64,000 nt of DNA. Source: Alloyangia pacifica (GTDB taxonomy: Bacteria; Pseudomonadota; Alphaproteobacteria; Rhodobacterales; Rhodobacteraceae). Under the pieces are notes generated by a model. That model worked only from the letters and a program-made list of their open reading frames with translations, was not told the origin of the DNA and searched no databases. Below, in pieces: positions 34,955 through 43,999 of the stretch. The position numbers were made by a program, and so were the translations under genes. How positions within the stretch are numbered: the stretch's first letter is position 1; each line of letters begins with the position of its first letter. The stretch covers positions 1,078,001 through 1,142,000 of the forward strand of contig NZ_CP022190.1 in assembly GCF_003111685.1 (NCBI RefSeq), in the 5' to 3' direction.

Positions 34955-35089
34955 TCAGGAGTTGAAGACTGCCAGGAACAGCAGGATCGCGATGATCACA
35001 TAGACCGTGCGGATCACGAACTTGATAAAGCCGTGAAAGGTCTCTTCCTGCGTGGTGATGTCCATGCTGCCAGGCTTGTAGTCTGCCAT
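34955..35089 (-). CDS. aa3-type cytochrome c oxidase subunit IV
   Basis: Very short gene of 44 codons. The protein begins MADYKPGSMDITTQEETFHG and ends in one transmembrane helix (VYVIIAILLFLAVF). This matches the small subunit IV of alphaproteobacterial aa3 oxidases, which packs against subunits I-III in the inner membrane. The other oxidase genes are not in the window, so it is unlinked here. Confidence 0.9.
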   Translation of the reverse strand: MADYKPGSMDITTQEETFHGFIKFVIRTVYVIIAILLFLAVFNS

Positions 35090-35191
35090 GTGTCCGTCCA
35101 TTCCTCGGGCGTTTCTTCTCCGCTCAGAGGCTTAGCGGATTCTGGCCGAGCTGTCACCTGTCTTGAGGCCGCGCAAGCCCGTCTCTGGGGC

Positions 35192-36226
35192 TCAGCGCTG
35201 CGCCGCCTGCCAGAGCCAGGCACCATCCTCGCCGAGCGTCCGCGTGGCACGCCCCTCGAGGTAGAGATGCTGGCAATGGGCCATGGCCTCGACCAGGGCG
35301 AGCCCGTATTCCGCGTCACCAATCGTGCGCTTGAAGAGCGGTGCGAAGCAGTCTCCGGCGCTCTTCGGCTTATCGAGATAGGCCTCCAGACGCTCCAGCG
35401 CACCGTGGTGGTTGTCGATCAACTGGCGCATGCGGAAGGGCAACCCGGTGAAAGGCAGTTTGTGCCCGCCAAGCACGAAATGCGCCTCGCGCGCCAACGT
35501 GGCAAGGCGCTCGCAGGCCTCGAGCCAGTCGCCCACCGGATCGGCCTCGGGCTCGGTGGCATAGACCCCAAGGTTGGAGCTGATGGTCGAGAGGATCTGA
35601 TCCCCCGCCAGCACCAGGTCGTCCCCCTTCGACCAGAAGGTCGCGTGCTCGGGCGCATGGCCGTTGCCGATGTGCACCTCCCAATCGCGCCCGCCCATGT
35701 GCAGCACGTCGTCCTGTTGCAGCCGCGTGAAGCCAAGCGGCATCGGCCAGACGCAGTCGGCGAAGTTGAAGGGCCGTTCGGTGCGCCGCCGTTCCAACAC
35801 CCGCGGCGCCATGCCGCACCGCTGCCAGTAGGTCACCTGCTCGGGCGGCGGCGCTTGCTGCGCATCGAGCTGCAGCATGCGCGAGAAGAGCCAGGCGGTG
35901 CGGGTGGTCAGCAGCTCTGCCCCCTGCTGCTGGAACCAGCCCGCGAGCCCGACGTGATCCGGGTGGTGATGCGTCACGACCACCCGACGCACCGGCTTGC
36001 CCTTGAGCGGCCCCTTCAGCAACTGCTCCCAGACCTGCAGCGCCCGCCGCGTATGCATGCCGGTATCGATCAGCGTCCAGCCATCGCCATCGTCCAGAGC
36101 GTAGACGTTGACGTGATCGAGCTTCATCGGCAGCGGCAGGCGCATCCAGAGCACCCCCTCGGCAACCTCGAGGGCGTCGCCCCAGGCCGGCGGGGCATCG
36201 AACGGGTAGTGCAAGGCAGGCTTCAT
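35192..36226 (-). CDS. MBL fold metallo-hydrolase
   Basis: 344 residues with the metallo-beta-lactamase motif THHHPDH (about 85-91), downstream metal ligands in NGHAPEH and LAGDQIL, and a C-terminal winged-helix-like tail. Probably a glyoxalase-II or thioesterase-like hydrolase. Its start overlaps the stop of the acyl-CoA dehydrogenase gene by one base (TGATG), suggesting it acts on an acyl thioester from the same pathway. Confidence 0.85.
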   Translation of the reverse strand: MKPALHYPFDAPPAWGDALEVAEGVLWMRLPLPMKLDHVNVYALDDGDGWTLIDTGMHTRRALQVWEQLLKGPLKGKPVRRVVVTHHHPDHVGLAGWFQQQGAELLTTRTAWLFSRMLQLDAQQAPPPEQVTYWQRCGMAPRVLERRRTERPFNFADCVWPMPLGFTRLQQDDVLHMGGRDWEVHIGNGHAPEHATFWSKGDDLVLAGDQILSTISSNLGVYATEPEADPVGDWLEACERLATLAREAHFVLGGHKLPFTGLPFRMRQLIDNHHGALERLEAYLDKPKSAGDCFAPLFKRTIGDAEYGLALVEAMAHCQHLYLEGRATRTLGEDGAWLWQAAQR

Positions 36227-37926
36227 CAGGCGGCGAGGTCCTCGGCAGTGATGGCCATCAGCTCGGCATCCCCCCGCGAGACGTGGGCCAGCAGGCCAGC
36301 GTGTTCCGGCAGGAGCCGGGTGATGTAAAAACGCGCGAGACGCGCGTGGGCTCCCGAGGGGTCTGCCATGGCTGCGCGCAAATGGAAATGCGCGCCGAGC
36401 ACACGGGCGAAGGCGCGCAGATAGGGCACCGCCACGCCGAAGCGCTCCGGCATCGGCGTCGCCACGAGCGCCTCGGTGGCCTCGCGCAGGCTCTCGGCGG
36501 CCTCCCAGACCGCGCCAGCGAGATCGGGCAGCCCGGCTTTCGCGGCCTCGGCCTGCGCCTCGATCTCGTCGAGCAGCCGCCCCGCGGCCTCGCCGCCGTC
36601 CATCAGCTTGCGGCCGACCAGGTCCATGGCCTGAATGCCGTTCGTGCCCTCATAGATCGCCGTCACCCGCACGTCGCGATAGTATTGCGCAGCGCCGCTC
36701 TCCTCGATGTAGCCCATGCCGCCGTAGACTTGCACGCCCGCCTCGGCCACCTCGCAGCCGATGTCGGTGCCGAAGGCCTTGGCGATCGGCGTCAGGAAGG
36801 CCGCACGGGCGATCCAGTCGGCCTCGCCGGTGGCCCGGCCCATGTCGATCGCCACGGCGCAGCTCAGCGCGATCGAGCGGGCCGCAAGGATATCCGCCTT
36901 CATCCCCGCCAGCATCCGCCGCACGTCGGCGTGACCGACGATCGTGCCATCGGGCGAACGGCCCTGTTTGCGCTCCATCGCGTAGTTGAGCGCGTGCTGG
37001 TAGGCGCCCTCTGCGGCACCGATCCCCTGCCCGCCGACGCCAAGCCGGGCGTTGTTCATCATAGTGAACATCGCGCGCATGCCGTCGCCCTCCTCGCCGA
37101 TCAGCCAGCCCGTCGCCCCCTCGAAGCTCATCACGCAGGTCGGCGAGCCATGCAGGCCCATCTTGTGCTCGAGGCTGACCACCTTGAGGTCATTCGCCAC
37201 GCCCGGCGCTCCGGATGCGTCGGGGATGAACTTGGGCACGAGGAAGAGGCTGATCCCCTTGGTTCCCGCCGGCGCATCTGGAAGGCGCGCCAGCACGAGG
37301 TGGCAGACGTTGCGCGTGAAGTCGCAATCGCCCCAGGAGATGAAGATCTTCTGCCCGGTCACCGCGTAGGTGCCATCGCCATTGGCGGACGCCTTGCTGG
37401 TCAGCGCCCCCACGTCCGAGCCCGCCTGCGGCTCGGTCAGGTTCATCGTGCCCGACCATTCGCCAGAGATCAGCTTGGGCAGGTAAAGCGCCTTGATCTC
37501 CTCGCTGGCATGATGCTCCAGCGCCTCGATCTGGCCCTGCGTCAGCAAAGGGTTCAATTGCAGCGCGAGACAGGCGCCGGACATCATCTCGTTGACCGCA
37601 GTCCCCACCGCCACAGGCAGCCCCATGCCGCCGAACTCGGGCGGGGCAGAGACCGACACCCAGCCGCCATCGGCCAACGCCGCGTAGCCCTCGGCAAAGC
37701 CCGGCGAGCTGCGCAGCACACCGTTTTCCAGCTTCGCGCCCTGAAGATCGCCCGCGCGGTTGAGCGGCGCCATCACCTCTTCGCAGATGCGCCCCGCCTC
37801 CCCGAGCACCGCCTGCACCATGTCGGGGCTCGCCTCGGCAAACCTCTCTGTCGCACTGACCGCATCGAAGCCGACCACCTCGTTGAGCAGGAAGGTCATT
37901 TCAGCGACGGGCGCGCGATAGGGCAT
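36226..37926 (-). CDS. acyl-CoA dehydrogenase (DmdC/FadE-like, with C-terminal extension)
   Basis: 566 residues. Contains MNLTEPQAGSDVGAL (substrate/FAD motif), GQKIFISWGD, and EAGVQVYGGMGYIEE with the catalytic-base region near residue 415. Longer than ordinary acyl-CoA dehydrogenases because of an extra C-terminal domain, as in DmdC (3-methylmercaptopropionyl-CoA dehydrogenase) and related FadE-type enzymes. Start ATG 37926 with GGAGG upstream. Electrons would go to ETF and the ETF oxidoreductase at 29562. Whether it acts on methylmercaptopropionyl-CoA or fatty acyl-CoA is open. Confidence 0.88.
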   Translation of the reverse strand: MPYRAPVAEMTFLLNEVVGFDAVSATERFAEASPDMVQAVLGEAGRICEEVMAPLNRAGDLQGAKLENGVLRSSPGFAEGYAALADGGWVSVSAPPEFGGMGLPVAVGTAVNEMMSGACLALQLNPLLTQGQIEALEHHASEEIKALYLPKLISGEWSGTMNLTEPQAGSDVGALTSKASANGDGTYAVTGQKIFISWGDCDFTRNVCHLVLARLPDAPAGTKGISLFLVPKFIPDASGAPGVANDLKVVSLEHKMGLHGSPTCVMSFEGATGWLIGEEGDGMRAMFTMMNNARLGVGGQGIGAAEGAYQHALNYAMERKQGRSPDGTIVGHADVRRMLAGMKADILAARSIALSCAVAIDMGRATGEADWIARAAFLTPIAKAFGTDIGCEVAEAGVQVYGGMGYIEESGAAQYYRDVRVTAIYEGTNGIQAMDLVGRKLMDGGEAAGRLLDEIEAQAEAAKAGLPDLAGAVWEAAESLREATEALVATPMPERFGVAVPYLRAFARVLGAHFHLRAAMADPSGAHARLARFYITRLLPEHAGLLAHVSRGDAELMAITAEDLAA

Positions 37927-38053
37927 GGCAGGTCCTCCGATCTTGGTTGGCAAGGCGGGTCCCCTCGGTTAGGGAGGATCCCACGATTTGTGTGCGACCC
38001 TAAGACCATGGCTCGCCCCGGACCAAACGGAACGCAGCGTCACGGATACCTCG

Positions 38054-39001
38054 ATGCCCCACACCTCGACCCAGCGCCTGACCGCCGACGCGGCAGGGAT
38101 CGCCCGCGCCGCCGAACTGCTGCGCGCGGGCAAGCTCGTCGCCTTCCCGACCGAAACGGTCTACGGGCTCGGGGCGGATGCCCGCGACGATGGCGCGGTA
38201 GCGGCAATCTACGAGGCCAAGGGACGCCCCAGCTACAACCCGCTGATCGTGCACGTGGCCAGCATCGAGCACGCCAAGGAGCTGGTGCGCTGGTCCGGCA
38301 CCGCCGAGAACATCGCGCAGAGCTTCTGGCCAGGCCCGCTGACGCTGGTCCTGCCGCTGCGCGAGGATGCGGGCATCGCCGACCGGGTCACCGCTGGGCT
38401 CAGCACGCTGGCCGTGCGTATGCCCGCCGCGCCGCTGGCGCGCGAGCTGCTGACCGAATTCGGCGGGCCGCTCGCCGGTCCCTCGGCCAACCGTTCGGGC
38501 AGGATCAGCCCGACCACTGCCGATCACGTGCTGAGCAGCCTCGACGACCGCATCGCCGCGGTACTCGACGGCGGCCCCTGCCCGGTCGGCCTCGAAAGCA
38601 CCATCCTCGGCCTTGCCGGCCGCCCCACCCTGCTGCGTCCCGGCGGCATCAGCGCCGAGCAACTCTCGGAAGCGCTCGGCCATCCGGTGATGCGCCGGCA
38701 GGAGCGCGAGGCGATCTCGGCCCCCGGCCAGACCGCCTCGCATTACGCGCCGCAGGCACAGATGCGACTCAACGCCGCCGAATGGCGTGAGGGCGAGGCG
38801 CGGCTTGGATTCGGGGATATCGAATGCGACCTCAATCTTTCGGCGAAGGGCGATCTCGATGAGGCCGCCGCCAACCTCTTTGCCCATCTGCACCAACTCG
38901 ATGCGCAGGGCGCCGAGGTGATCGCCGTCGCGCCGATTCCGCATGTCGGGGCAGGCGTGGCGATCAACGACCGGCTCAGCCGCGCCGCCGCGCCACGCTG
39001 A
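38054..39001 (+). CDS. L-threonylcarbamoyladenylate synthase (Sua5 type)
   Basis: Makes threonylcarbamoyl-AMP for the t6A37 modification of tRNAs. 315 residues: a YrdC domain (about 10-205) with KLVAFPTETVYGLGADA and AGPSANRSGRISPT, then the Sua5 C-terminal domain with SAPGQTASHYAP. Start at ATG 38054; the ribosome site is weak. Divergent from the acyl-CoA dehydrogenase gene. Confidence 0.94.
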   Translation: MPHTSTQRLTADAAGIARAAELLRAGKLVAFPTETVYGLGADARDDGAVAAIYEAKGRPSYNPLIVHVASIEHAKELVRWSGTAENIAQSFWPGPLTLVLPLREDAGIADRVTAGLSTLAVRMPAAPLARELLTEFGGPLAGPSANRSGRISPTTADHVLSSLDDRIAAVLDGGPCPVGLESTILGLAGRPTLLRPGGISAEQLSEALGHPVMRRQEREAISAPGQTASHYAPQAQMRLNAAEWREGEARLGFGDIECDLNLSAKGDLDEAAANLFAHLHQLDAQGAEVIAVAPIPHVGAGVAINDRLSRAAAPR

Positions 39002-39045
39002 CGCGTTTAGACGCCGTGATCATTGGTCGGTGCGTTCATCTGCGT

Positions 39046-39630
39046 TCAGGCCCGGCCGCCTTCGGCCGAGAGCGCCAGCGCCGCGATGCCGAGGCTGTCC
39101 AGCGCCGCGCCCCACTTGGCGTCATCAGGCGTGCCGAAGACCAGCTCGTGGCTGGCCGGGCAAACCAGCCAGGCGTTTTCGGCCAGCTCATCCTCGAGCT
39201 GCCCCGGCCCCCAGCCCGCGTAACCGAGCATGGCAATCCACGCGTCCGGACCATCCCCTCGCGCGATATGTTCGAGCACGTCGAGCGTGCCTGTCATGGA
39301 GAACCCGTCGTCGACCTGCAGCGTGGTCAGCTCCGAGCGGTAATCGTCGCTGTGCAAAACGAATCCCCGGCCCATCTCGACCGGGCCGCCGAAATGCACC
39401 GGCACCTGCCCCGATCCGGGCGCGGCGTCGATTCCCAGCTGCTCGAACAGCCCCTCGAGCGTCACGTCGGACGAGGGCTTGTTGAGGATCAGCCCCATCG
39501 CCCCTTCATCCGAGTGGGCACAGAGGTAGATGACCGCATGTTCGAAACGTTCATCGCCCATGCCGGGCATGGCGATCAGCACGGAGCCGGTGAGGTCGGT
39601 GGCGCCGGAGGCGATCTGGGCGTGCGTCAT
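39046..39630 (-). CDS. YqgE/AlgH family protein
   Basis: 194 residues with the family pattern LTGSVLIAMPGMGDERFEHA, GAMGLILNKP, VHFGGPVEMGRGFVLH and LGYAGWGPGQLEDE. Widely conserved; the molecular function is unknown. Start ATG 39630. Convergent with the Sua5 gene, 44 bp away. Confidence 0.93.
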   Translation of the reverse strand: MTHAQIASGATDLTGSVLIAMPGMGDERFEHAVIYLCAHSDEGAMGLILNKPSSDVTLEGLFEQLGIDAAPGSGQVPVHFGGPVEMGRGFVLHSDDYRSELTTLQVDDGFSMTGTLDVLEHIARGDGPDAWIAMLGYAGWGPGQLEDELAENAWLVCPASHELVFGTPDDAKWGAALDSLGIAALALSAEGGRA

Positions 39631-39756
39631 GAGGACCTTTCTGCAGTCTGCCTGCAGAGTGTGACCTTCCGGCACTGAGGGTGCAAGCACACATCCTGCT
39701 TGAAACACCGTGCTCTCGCTGCAATGTGACTTGGCAGGAGCTTGGGGAGGCGCCAT

Positions 39757-40566
39757 TTGAAATTCATGATCCGCAATATCTTCAAAGCTCTGACCTGCCT
39801 TTGCGCGCTCGGCATGGCCCCGCTGGTCTCCGGGCCTGCCCATGCCCAAGATCCGGTGACCGCAGAGCTGCGGCCCGGCTGGCGCCTACCGGACGGCGAT
39901 CACATGGCGGCCCTGCACCTGCGACTGGCCCCCGGCTGGAAGACCTACTGGCGCGCGCCCGGCGAGGCCGGCATCCCGCCCGTCTTCGACTGGAGCGGCT
40001 CGTCGAATGTGGCGCGGGTGACGGCGCTCTGGCCGACGCCGCATGTGTTCCGCCAGTCCGGCGCGCGCTCGGTGGGCTACAAGGACGAACTCCTGCTGCC
40101 GCTGCGGATCGCGGGCACCGGCGGCCCGGTCACGCTCGAGGCGAACATGATGATCGGCGTGTGCAGCGACATCTGCGTGCCGCAGACGCTGCATGTGACG
40201 GCAGCGCTCCCCGACAGCAGCAGCGTTGACCCGATGATCGCTGCGGCGCTGGCCGAAGCTCCCTTTACCGCCCGCGAGGCGCGGGTCAGCGCGGTCCGCT
40301 GCACCGTCAGCCCGGCGAAGGGCGGCGTCAAGCTGCGCACCGAGATCGACATGCCCGCGCTTCCCGGACCGGAAGAGACCGTGGTCGAGGCAGGGCAGCC
40401 CGAGCTCTGGGCGTCTGAACCGAACACCCGCCGCCAAGGTGGCACGCTGATCAGCGAAACCCGCCTGATGCACATGGAGGGCAAGCCCTTTGCCCTCGAC
40501 CGCTCGAAGCTGCGCTTCACCGTGCTCGGCGAGAGCCAGGCCGTCGACATCCGGGGCTGCGGCTGA
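39757..40566 (+). CDS. DsbD alpha-domain-like periplasmic protein
   Basis: 269 residues, with signal peptide MKFMIRNIFKALTC...SGPAHA. The mature part has PGWKTYWRAPGEAGIPP and GVCSDICVP, the Cys-x3-Cys pair of the N-terminal (alpha) domain of DsbD/ScsB-like proteins, which receives electrons for periplasmic disulfide reduction. The membrane part of DsbD is absent. I place the start at TTG 39757, six bases after GGAGG; ATG 39766 is the alternative, but is 15 bases from GGAGG. Confidence 0.8.
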   Translation: MKFMIRNIFKALTCLCALGMAPLVSGPAHAQDPVTAELRPGWRLPDGDHMAALHLRLAPGWKTYWRAPGEAGIPPVFDWSGSSNVARVTALWPTPHVFRQSGARSVGYKDELLLPLRIAGTGGPVTLEANMMIGVCSDICVPQTLHVTAALPDSSSVDPMIAAALAEAPFTAREARVSAVRCTVSPAKGGVKLRTEIDMPALPGPEETVVEAGQPELWASEPNTRRQGGTLISETRLMHMEGKPFALDRSKLRFTVLGESQAVDIRGCG

Positions 40567-40605
40567 GCGCCTGAGCCTTGACGGCCCGCCGGGACGCGCA
40601 GGGCG

Positions 40606-43600
40606 CTACGCCCCTGCCCGGCCCCGCCGCAGCGCCATCGCGAGCACCGCCACCCAGACCAGCCCCAGCAGCAGCGCCACGCCGCAGACGAAGAGCGCGA
40701 AGCCCGCGACTGGCCCCGGAAGCCCGTCCAGCACGGGAAGCTGCAACGCCTCGGGCAGCGCGCCTTGGACCAGAAGGCTGCCCATCGTGGCCGCCAGCCA
40801 GCCCAGCACCAGCGCGCCGAGGCCCAGCACCAGAGCCCGCACACCGCCGTGGCGATGCCGCGCGCCCCGGCGGGCTGCCGCGATCCGCCGGGCGATGTCA
40901 TGCTGCGCCGCCAGCAGCGCCGGGACCACCAGCAAGACCAGCAGCATGCCGAAGCCGAGCCCGTAGACCAGGGTGATCACCGTCGGCTTGAGGAACTGCG
41001 CGTCCGAGCTGCGCTCGTACAGCAACGGCGCGAGGCCGAGCACCGTGGTCGCCGTGGTCAGGAACACCGGCCGCAGGCGGTCCGAGGCGCCGTCGATGAT
41101 CGCCTGGAAGATACCGCGGTCCGGCGCGTATTCATCGATCTGGCTGACCAGAACGATGGAATCGTTGATGATGATCCCGGTCATGCCGAGCAGCCCCACC
41201 ACGGTGAACATCGACAGCGGAACATCCCAGAGCGCGTGGCCATAGATCGCGCCGACAAGGCCGAAGGGGATCACCGCCATCACCACCAGCGGCCGCGTCC
41301 AGCTGGCGAACACCCAGGCCAGCACGAGGTAGATGCCAAGCAACACCAGCACGAGGCCTGCGCCTGCGTCGGACAGGAAGTCCCGCTCATCCTCGGCAAG
41401 GCCGGAGACGCGATATTCGACCTGTCGCTCGGCGGCAATGCCGGGAAGGATCTCGTCCTGCAGCGCTTTCATGATTTCGGCGGCACGCTCGGCATTGTCC
41501 TCCGAGATGTCTCCAGTGACCGAGACCGTGCGCAGGCCGTTCTCGCGCCGCACCGTGGAAAAGCCACTGGTGCGTGCGACCTGGACGATGTCGGCGAGCT
41601 GTACGTAGGCGCCCTGCGGCGTGCGGATCTGCGTGCGCTCGAGGAAATCGGCGGTCTGCTCGCTTTCCGGCAGCTCGACCCTGACCTCGGCACTGCGCGG
41701 TCCCACGGGGAAGGTCGCCGCCTCGATGCCGCCGATGCGATGCCGCAGCACCGCGCCAAGATCATCCACGGTCAGCCCCAGCGCCTGCCCCTGCGGGGTC
41801 AGCTCGAGCACGAGCTCGTCCTTGTCGTAGGAAAGGTTGTCCTCGACCGCCGAGACTTCCGGGTAGCGCAGCACGGCGGTCTTCAGATCTTCGGCGGCCC
41901 GTTTCAGCGTCGCCGCATCGGCGCCGTAGAACTGGACGTCGAGCGCGTCACCACCCGGTCCCGAGCGCCAGCCCCGGAAGCTGAGCACCTCGAGCATCGG
42001 CATCTGCGCGACCCGCTCCTGCAGGTCGGCGACGAACTGGAAACTGGAATAGGGGCGGAAGTCGGGCTCGATCAGCTCGATCGAGATGGCGCCGAGCTGG
42101 TCCGGTTCCTTGTTTTCGGCCTCGGCCAGCTCGCGCCCGGAGTTACCGCCGATCTCGGCGATGACGTAGTCGAGCGGATTGCGGCCGTATTTCTCTTCGT
42201 ACTCGCGGCCCAGATCCTCTGTGGCACGCTGCAGCTCGCGCATCTGCGCGAGCGTATCGGCGCGCGTGGCCCCCGGCGCCATGGCGAAGTTTCCGCTGAC
42301 CGAAGGCTGCTCGGGCGAGTTGAAGAAGCGCCAGACCACGTCGCCGCGGATGAAGCTCGCGACCTGCGATGCAAGCAGGAGCACCGCCGCCGCAAGCACC
42401 ACGTAGCGGGCCGCGATCACCCCGGCCATGAACGGGCGGAAGAGTGTCTCTCGGACCCAGCGGAAGCCACGGTTCACCAGCCGCGAGGGCCAGTCGTACC
42501 AATGGTGCTCGGTCGATTTGGCGATGGCATGGGCCATGTGGTTGGGCAGGATCAGGAAGCACTCGACGAGGCTCGCGATCAGAACGACGATCACCGTGAA
42601 GGGGATGTCCGAGATCATCTGCCCGAAGCGCCCGCCGATGGCGGTCAGCCCGAAGAAGGCAATGACCGTGGTCAGCGTCGAGCTGAACACCGGCAGCGCC
42701 ATGCGCCGGGCGGCGGTCTCGGCGGCCTCGACCGGCGACAGGCCGCGCCGGCGGTGCAGGTGGTCGGCATGCTCGCCCACGACGATGGCGTCGTCGACGA
42801 CGATGCCAAGGGTGATGATCAGCGCAAAGAGCGAGATCATGTTTAGCGTCAGACCCGAGGCATACATCAGCGCCAGCGCCGCCAGCATCGCGGTGGGGAT
42901 CCCCGCCGCCACCCAGAGCGCGGTGCGCGCGTTCAGGAAGAGAAACAGCAGGCACAGCACCAGCGCCAGCCCCGACAGCCCGTTGTGCAGCAAAAGGTCG
43001 AGCCGGTTGGTGATCGCCTCGGCGCGGGTGCGGATGAGGTCGACGGTGGTGCCCTCGGGCAGCACCGACTGGAACTCGCGCGCCACCTCGGCCACCGCGG
43101 CCTGTATCTTGATCGCGTCGCCATCCGCCGAGCGATCGACGCGTACCGAGATCGCCGGATGGTCGCCGACGTAGTAGGCCCTTTGGCGGTCGATCCCCTC
43201 CTCGCGGAGCAGCGCCACGTCGCCGACCGTCAACTTGGTGCCGTCAGGCTCCGATCGCAGCACGATGGCCGAGATGTCGCGCAGCGCGCGCTTCTCGACC
43301 CCGGCGCGGACCCGGGCATTGGCGCCGCTGACATCGCCCGCCGGCGCGGCATCCACCTCGGCAGAGATCGCCTCGGCGATCTGCTGCATTGTGACGTCGT
43401 AGCCGAGCAGGTTGGCGGTGGGCACCTCGACGATGATCTGCGGCGCGGCGACGCCGCGGATGGTGGTGCGGGTCACCCCCTCGGCGAAGAGCCGCACCAC
43501 GAACTCGTCCGCGAAGCGCCCGAGCTGGTCCACCCCGACCGGCCCGGTTATCACCACATCGGTCACCCGGTCGCGCCATCCGCCCGAGGTCACCTGAGGA

Positions 43601-43995
43601 TCATCCGCCTGCTCGGGCAGGTTGTCGACGGAATCCACCGCCGTCTGCACGTCGTCGAGCGCCTTGGCCATGTTGTAATTGGGCTCGAACTCCAGCTCGA
43701 TCAGCGCCGAGCCCTCGCGCGAGAGGCTCTCGGTCGCCACCACGCCCTCGACCGCCAGCAGCGTGGGCTCGAGCAGCTGCACGATGGCGTTGTCGATATC
43801 CTGCGCCCCGGCGCCGTCCCAGTTGACGCGCACGTCGATCTCATCCTCGATCACGTCGGGGAAGTACTGCGCGCGCATGTTGGGCACAGCGAGCAGCCCC
43901 GCACCGATGAGCAGCACCAGCAGCAGGTTGGCCACTGTGCGGTGGCGGGTGAAGTAGCTCAAAAGGCCGCTGGCGGTTCCGGGGATGTGCCGCAT
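40606..43995 (-). CDS. RND family efflux transporter permease
   Basis: 1129 residues, AcrB/MexB-like layout: one N-terminal membrane helix, two large periplasmic loops, and helix bundles in each half. The proton-relay region is GIVVDDAIVVGEHA in helix 4, and the second half has GMTGIIINDSIVLVSQI. A C-terminal extension of about 100 residues adds two more predicted helices. Starts four bases after the adaptor gene's stop. No outer-membrane TolC-like gene is adjacent. Substrate unknown. Confidence 0.93.
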   Translation of the reverse strand: MRHIPGTASGLLSYFTRHRTVANLLLVLLIGAGLLAVPNMRAQYFPDVIEDEIDVRVNWDGAGAQDIDNAIVQLLEPTLLAVEGVVATESLSREGSALIELEFEPNYNMAKALDDVQTAVDSVDNLPEQADDPQVTSGGWRDRVTDVVITGPVGVDQLGRFADEFVVRLFAEGVTRTTIRGVAAPQIIVEVPTANLLGYDVTMQQIAEAISAEVDAAPAGDVSGANARVRAGVEKRALRDISAIVLRSEPDGTKLTVGDVALLREEGIDRQRAYYVGDHPAISVRVDRSADGDAIKIQAAVAEVAREFQSVLPEGTTVDLIRTRAEAITNRLDLLLHNGLSGLALVLCLLFLFLNARTALWVAAGIPTAMLAALALMYASGLTLNMISLFALIITLGIVVDDAIVVGEHADHLHRRRGLSPVEAAETAARRMALPVFSSTLTTVIAFFGLTAIGGRFGQMISDIPFTVIVVLIASLVECFLILPNHMAHAIAKSTEHHWYDWPSRLVNRGFRWVRETLFRPFMAGVIAARYVVLAAAVLLLASQVASFIRGDVVWRFFNSPEQPSVSGNFAMAPGATRADTLAQMRELQRATEDLGREYEEKYGRNPLDYVIAEIGGNSGRELAEAENKEPDQLGAISIELIEPDFRPYSSFQFVADLQERVAQMPMLEVLSFRGWRSGPGGDALDVQFYGADAATLKRAAEDLKTAVLRYPEVSAVEDNLSYDKDELVLELTPQGQALGLTVDDLGAVLRHRIGGIEAATFPVGPRSAEVRVELPESEQTADFLERTQIRTPQGAYVQLADIVQVARTSGFSTVRRENGLRTVSVTGDISEDNAERAAEIMKALQDEILPGIAAERQVEYRVSGLAEDERDFLSDAGAGLVLVLLGIYLVLAWVFASWTRPLVVMAVIPFGLVGAIYGHALWDVPLSMFTVVGLLGMTGIIINDSIVLVSQIDEYAPDRGIFQAIIDGASDRLRPVFLTTATTVLGLAPLLYERSSDAQFLKPTVITLVYGLGFGMLLVLLVVPALLAAQHDIARRIAAARRGARHRHGGVRALVLGLGALVLGWLAATMGSLLVQGALPEALQLPVLDGLPGPVAGFALFVCGVALLLGLVWVAVLAMALRRGRAGA

Positions 43996-43999
43996 CGGG

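Noticed and set aside
36283-38790. Open frame of 835 codons on the plus strand
   Set aside because: It runs antisense through the acyl-CoA dehydrogenase and then out of frame through the Sua5-type gene. Composition is Arg/His/Ala-rich with no domain, a usual artefact in GC-rich DNA.
40765-42846. Open frame of 693 codons on the plus strand
   Set aside because: Antisense to the RND permease, whose motifs and length are complete; the frame is rich in His, Asp, Gln and Arg with no fold.
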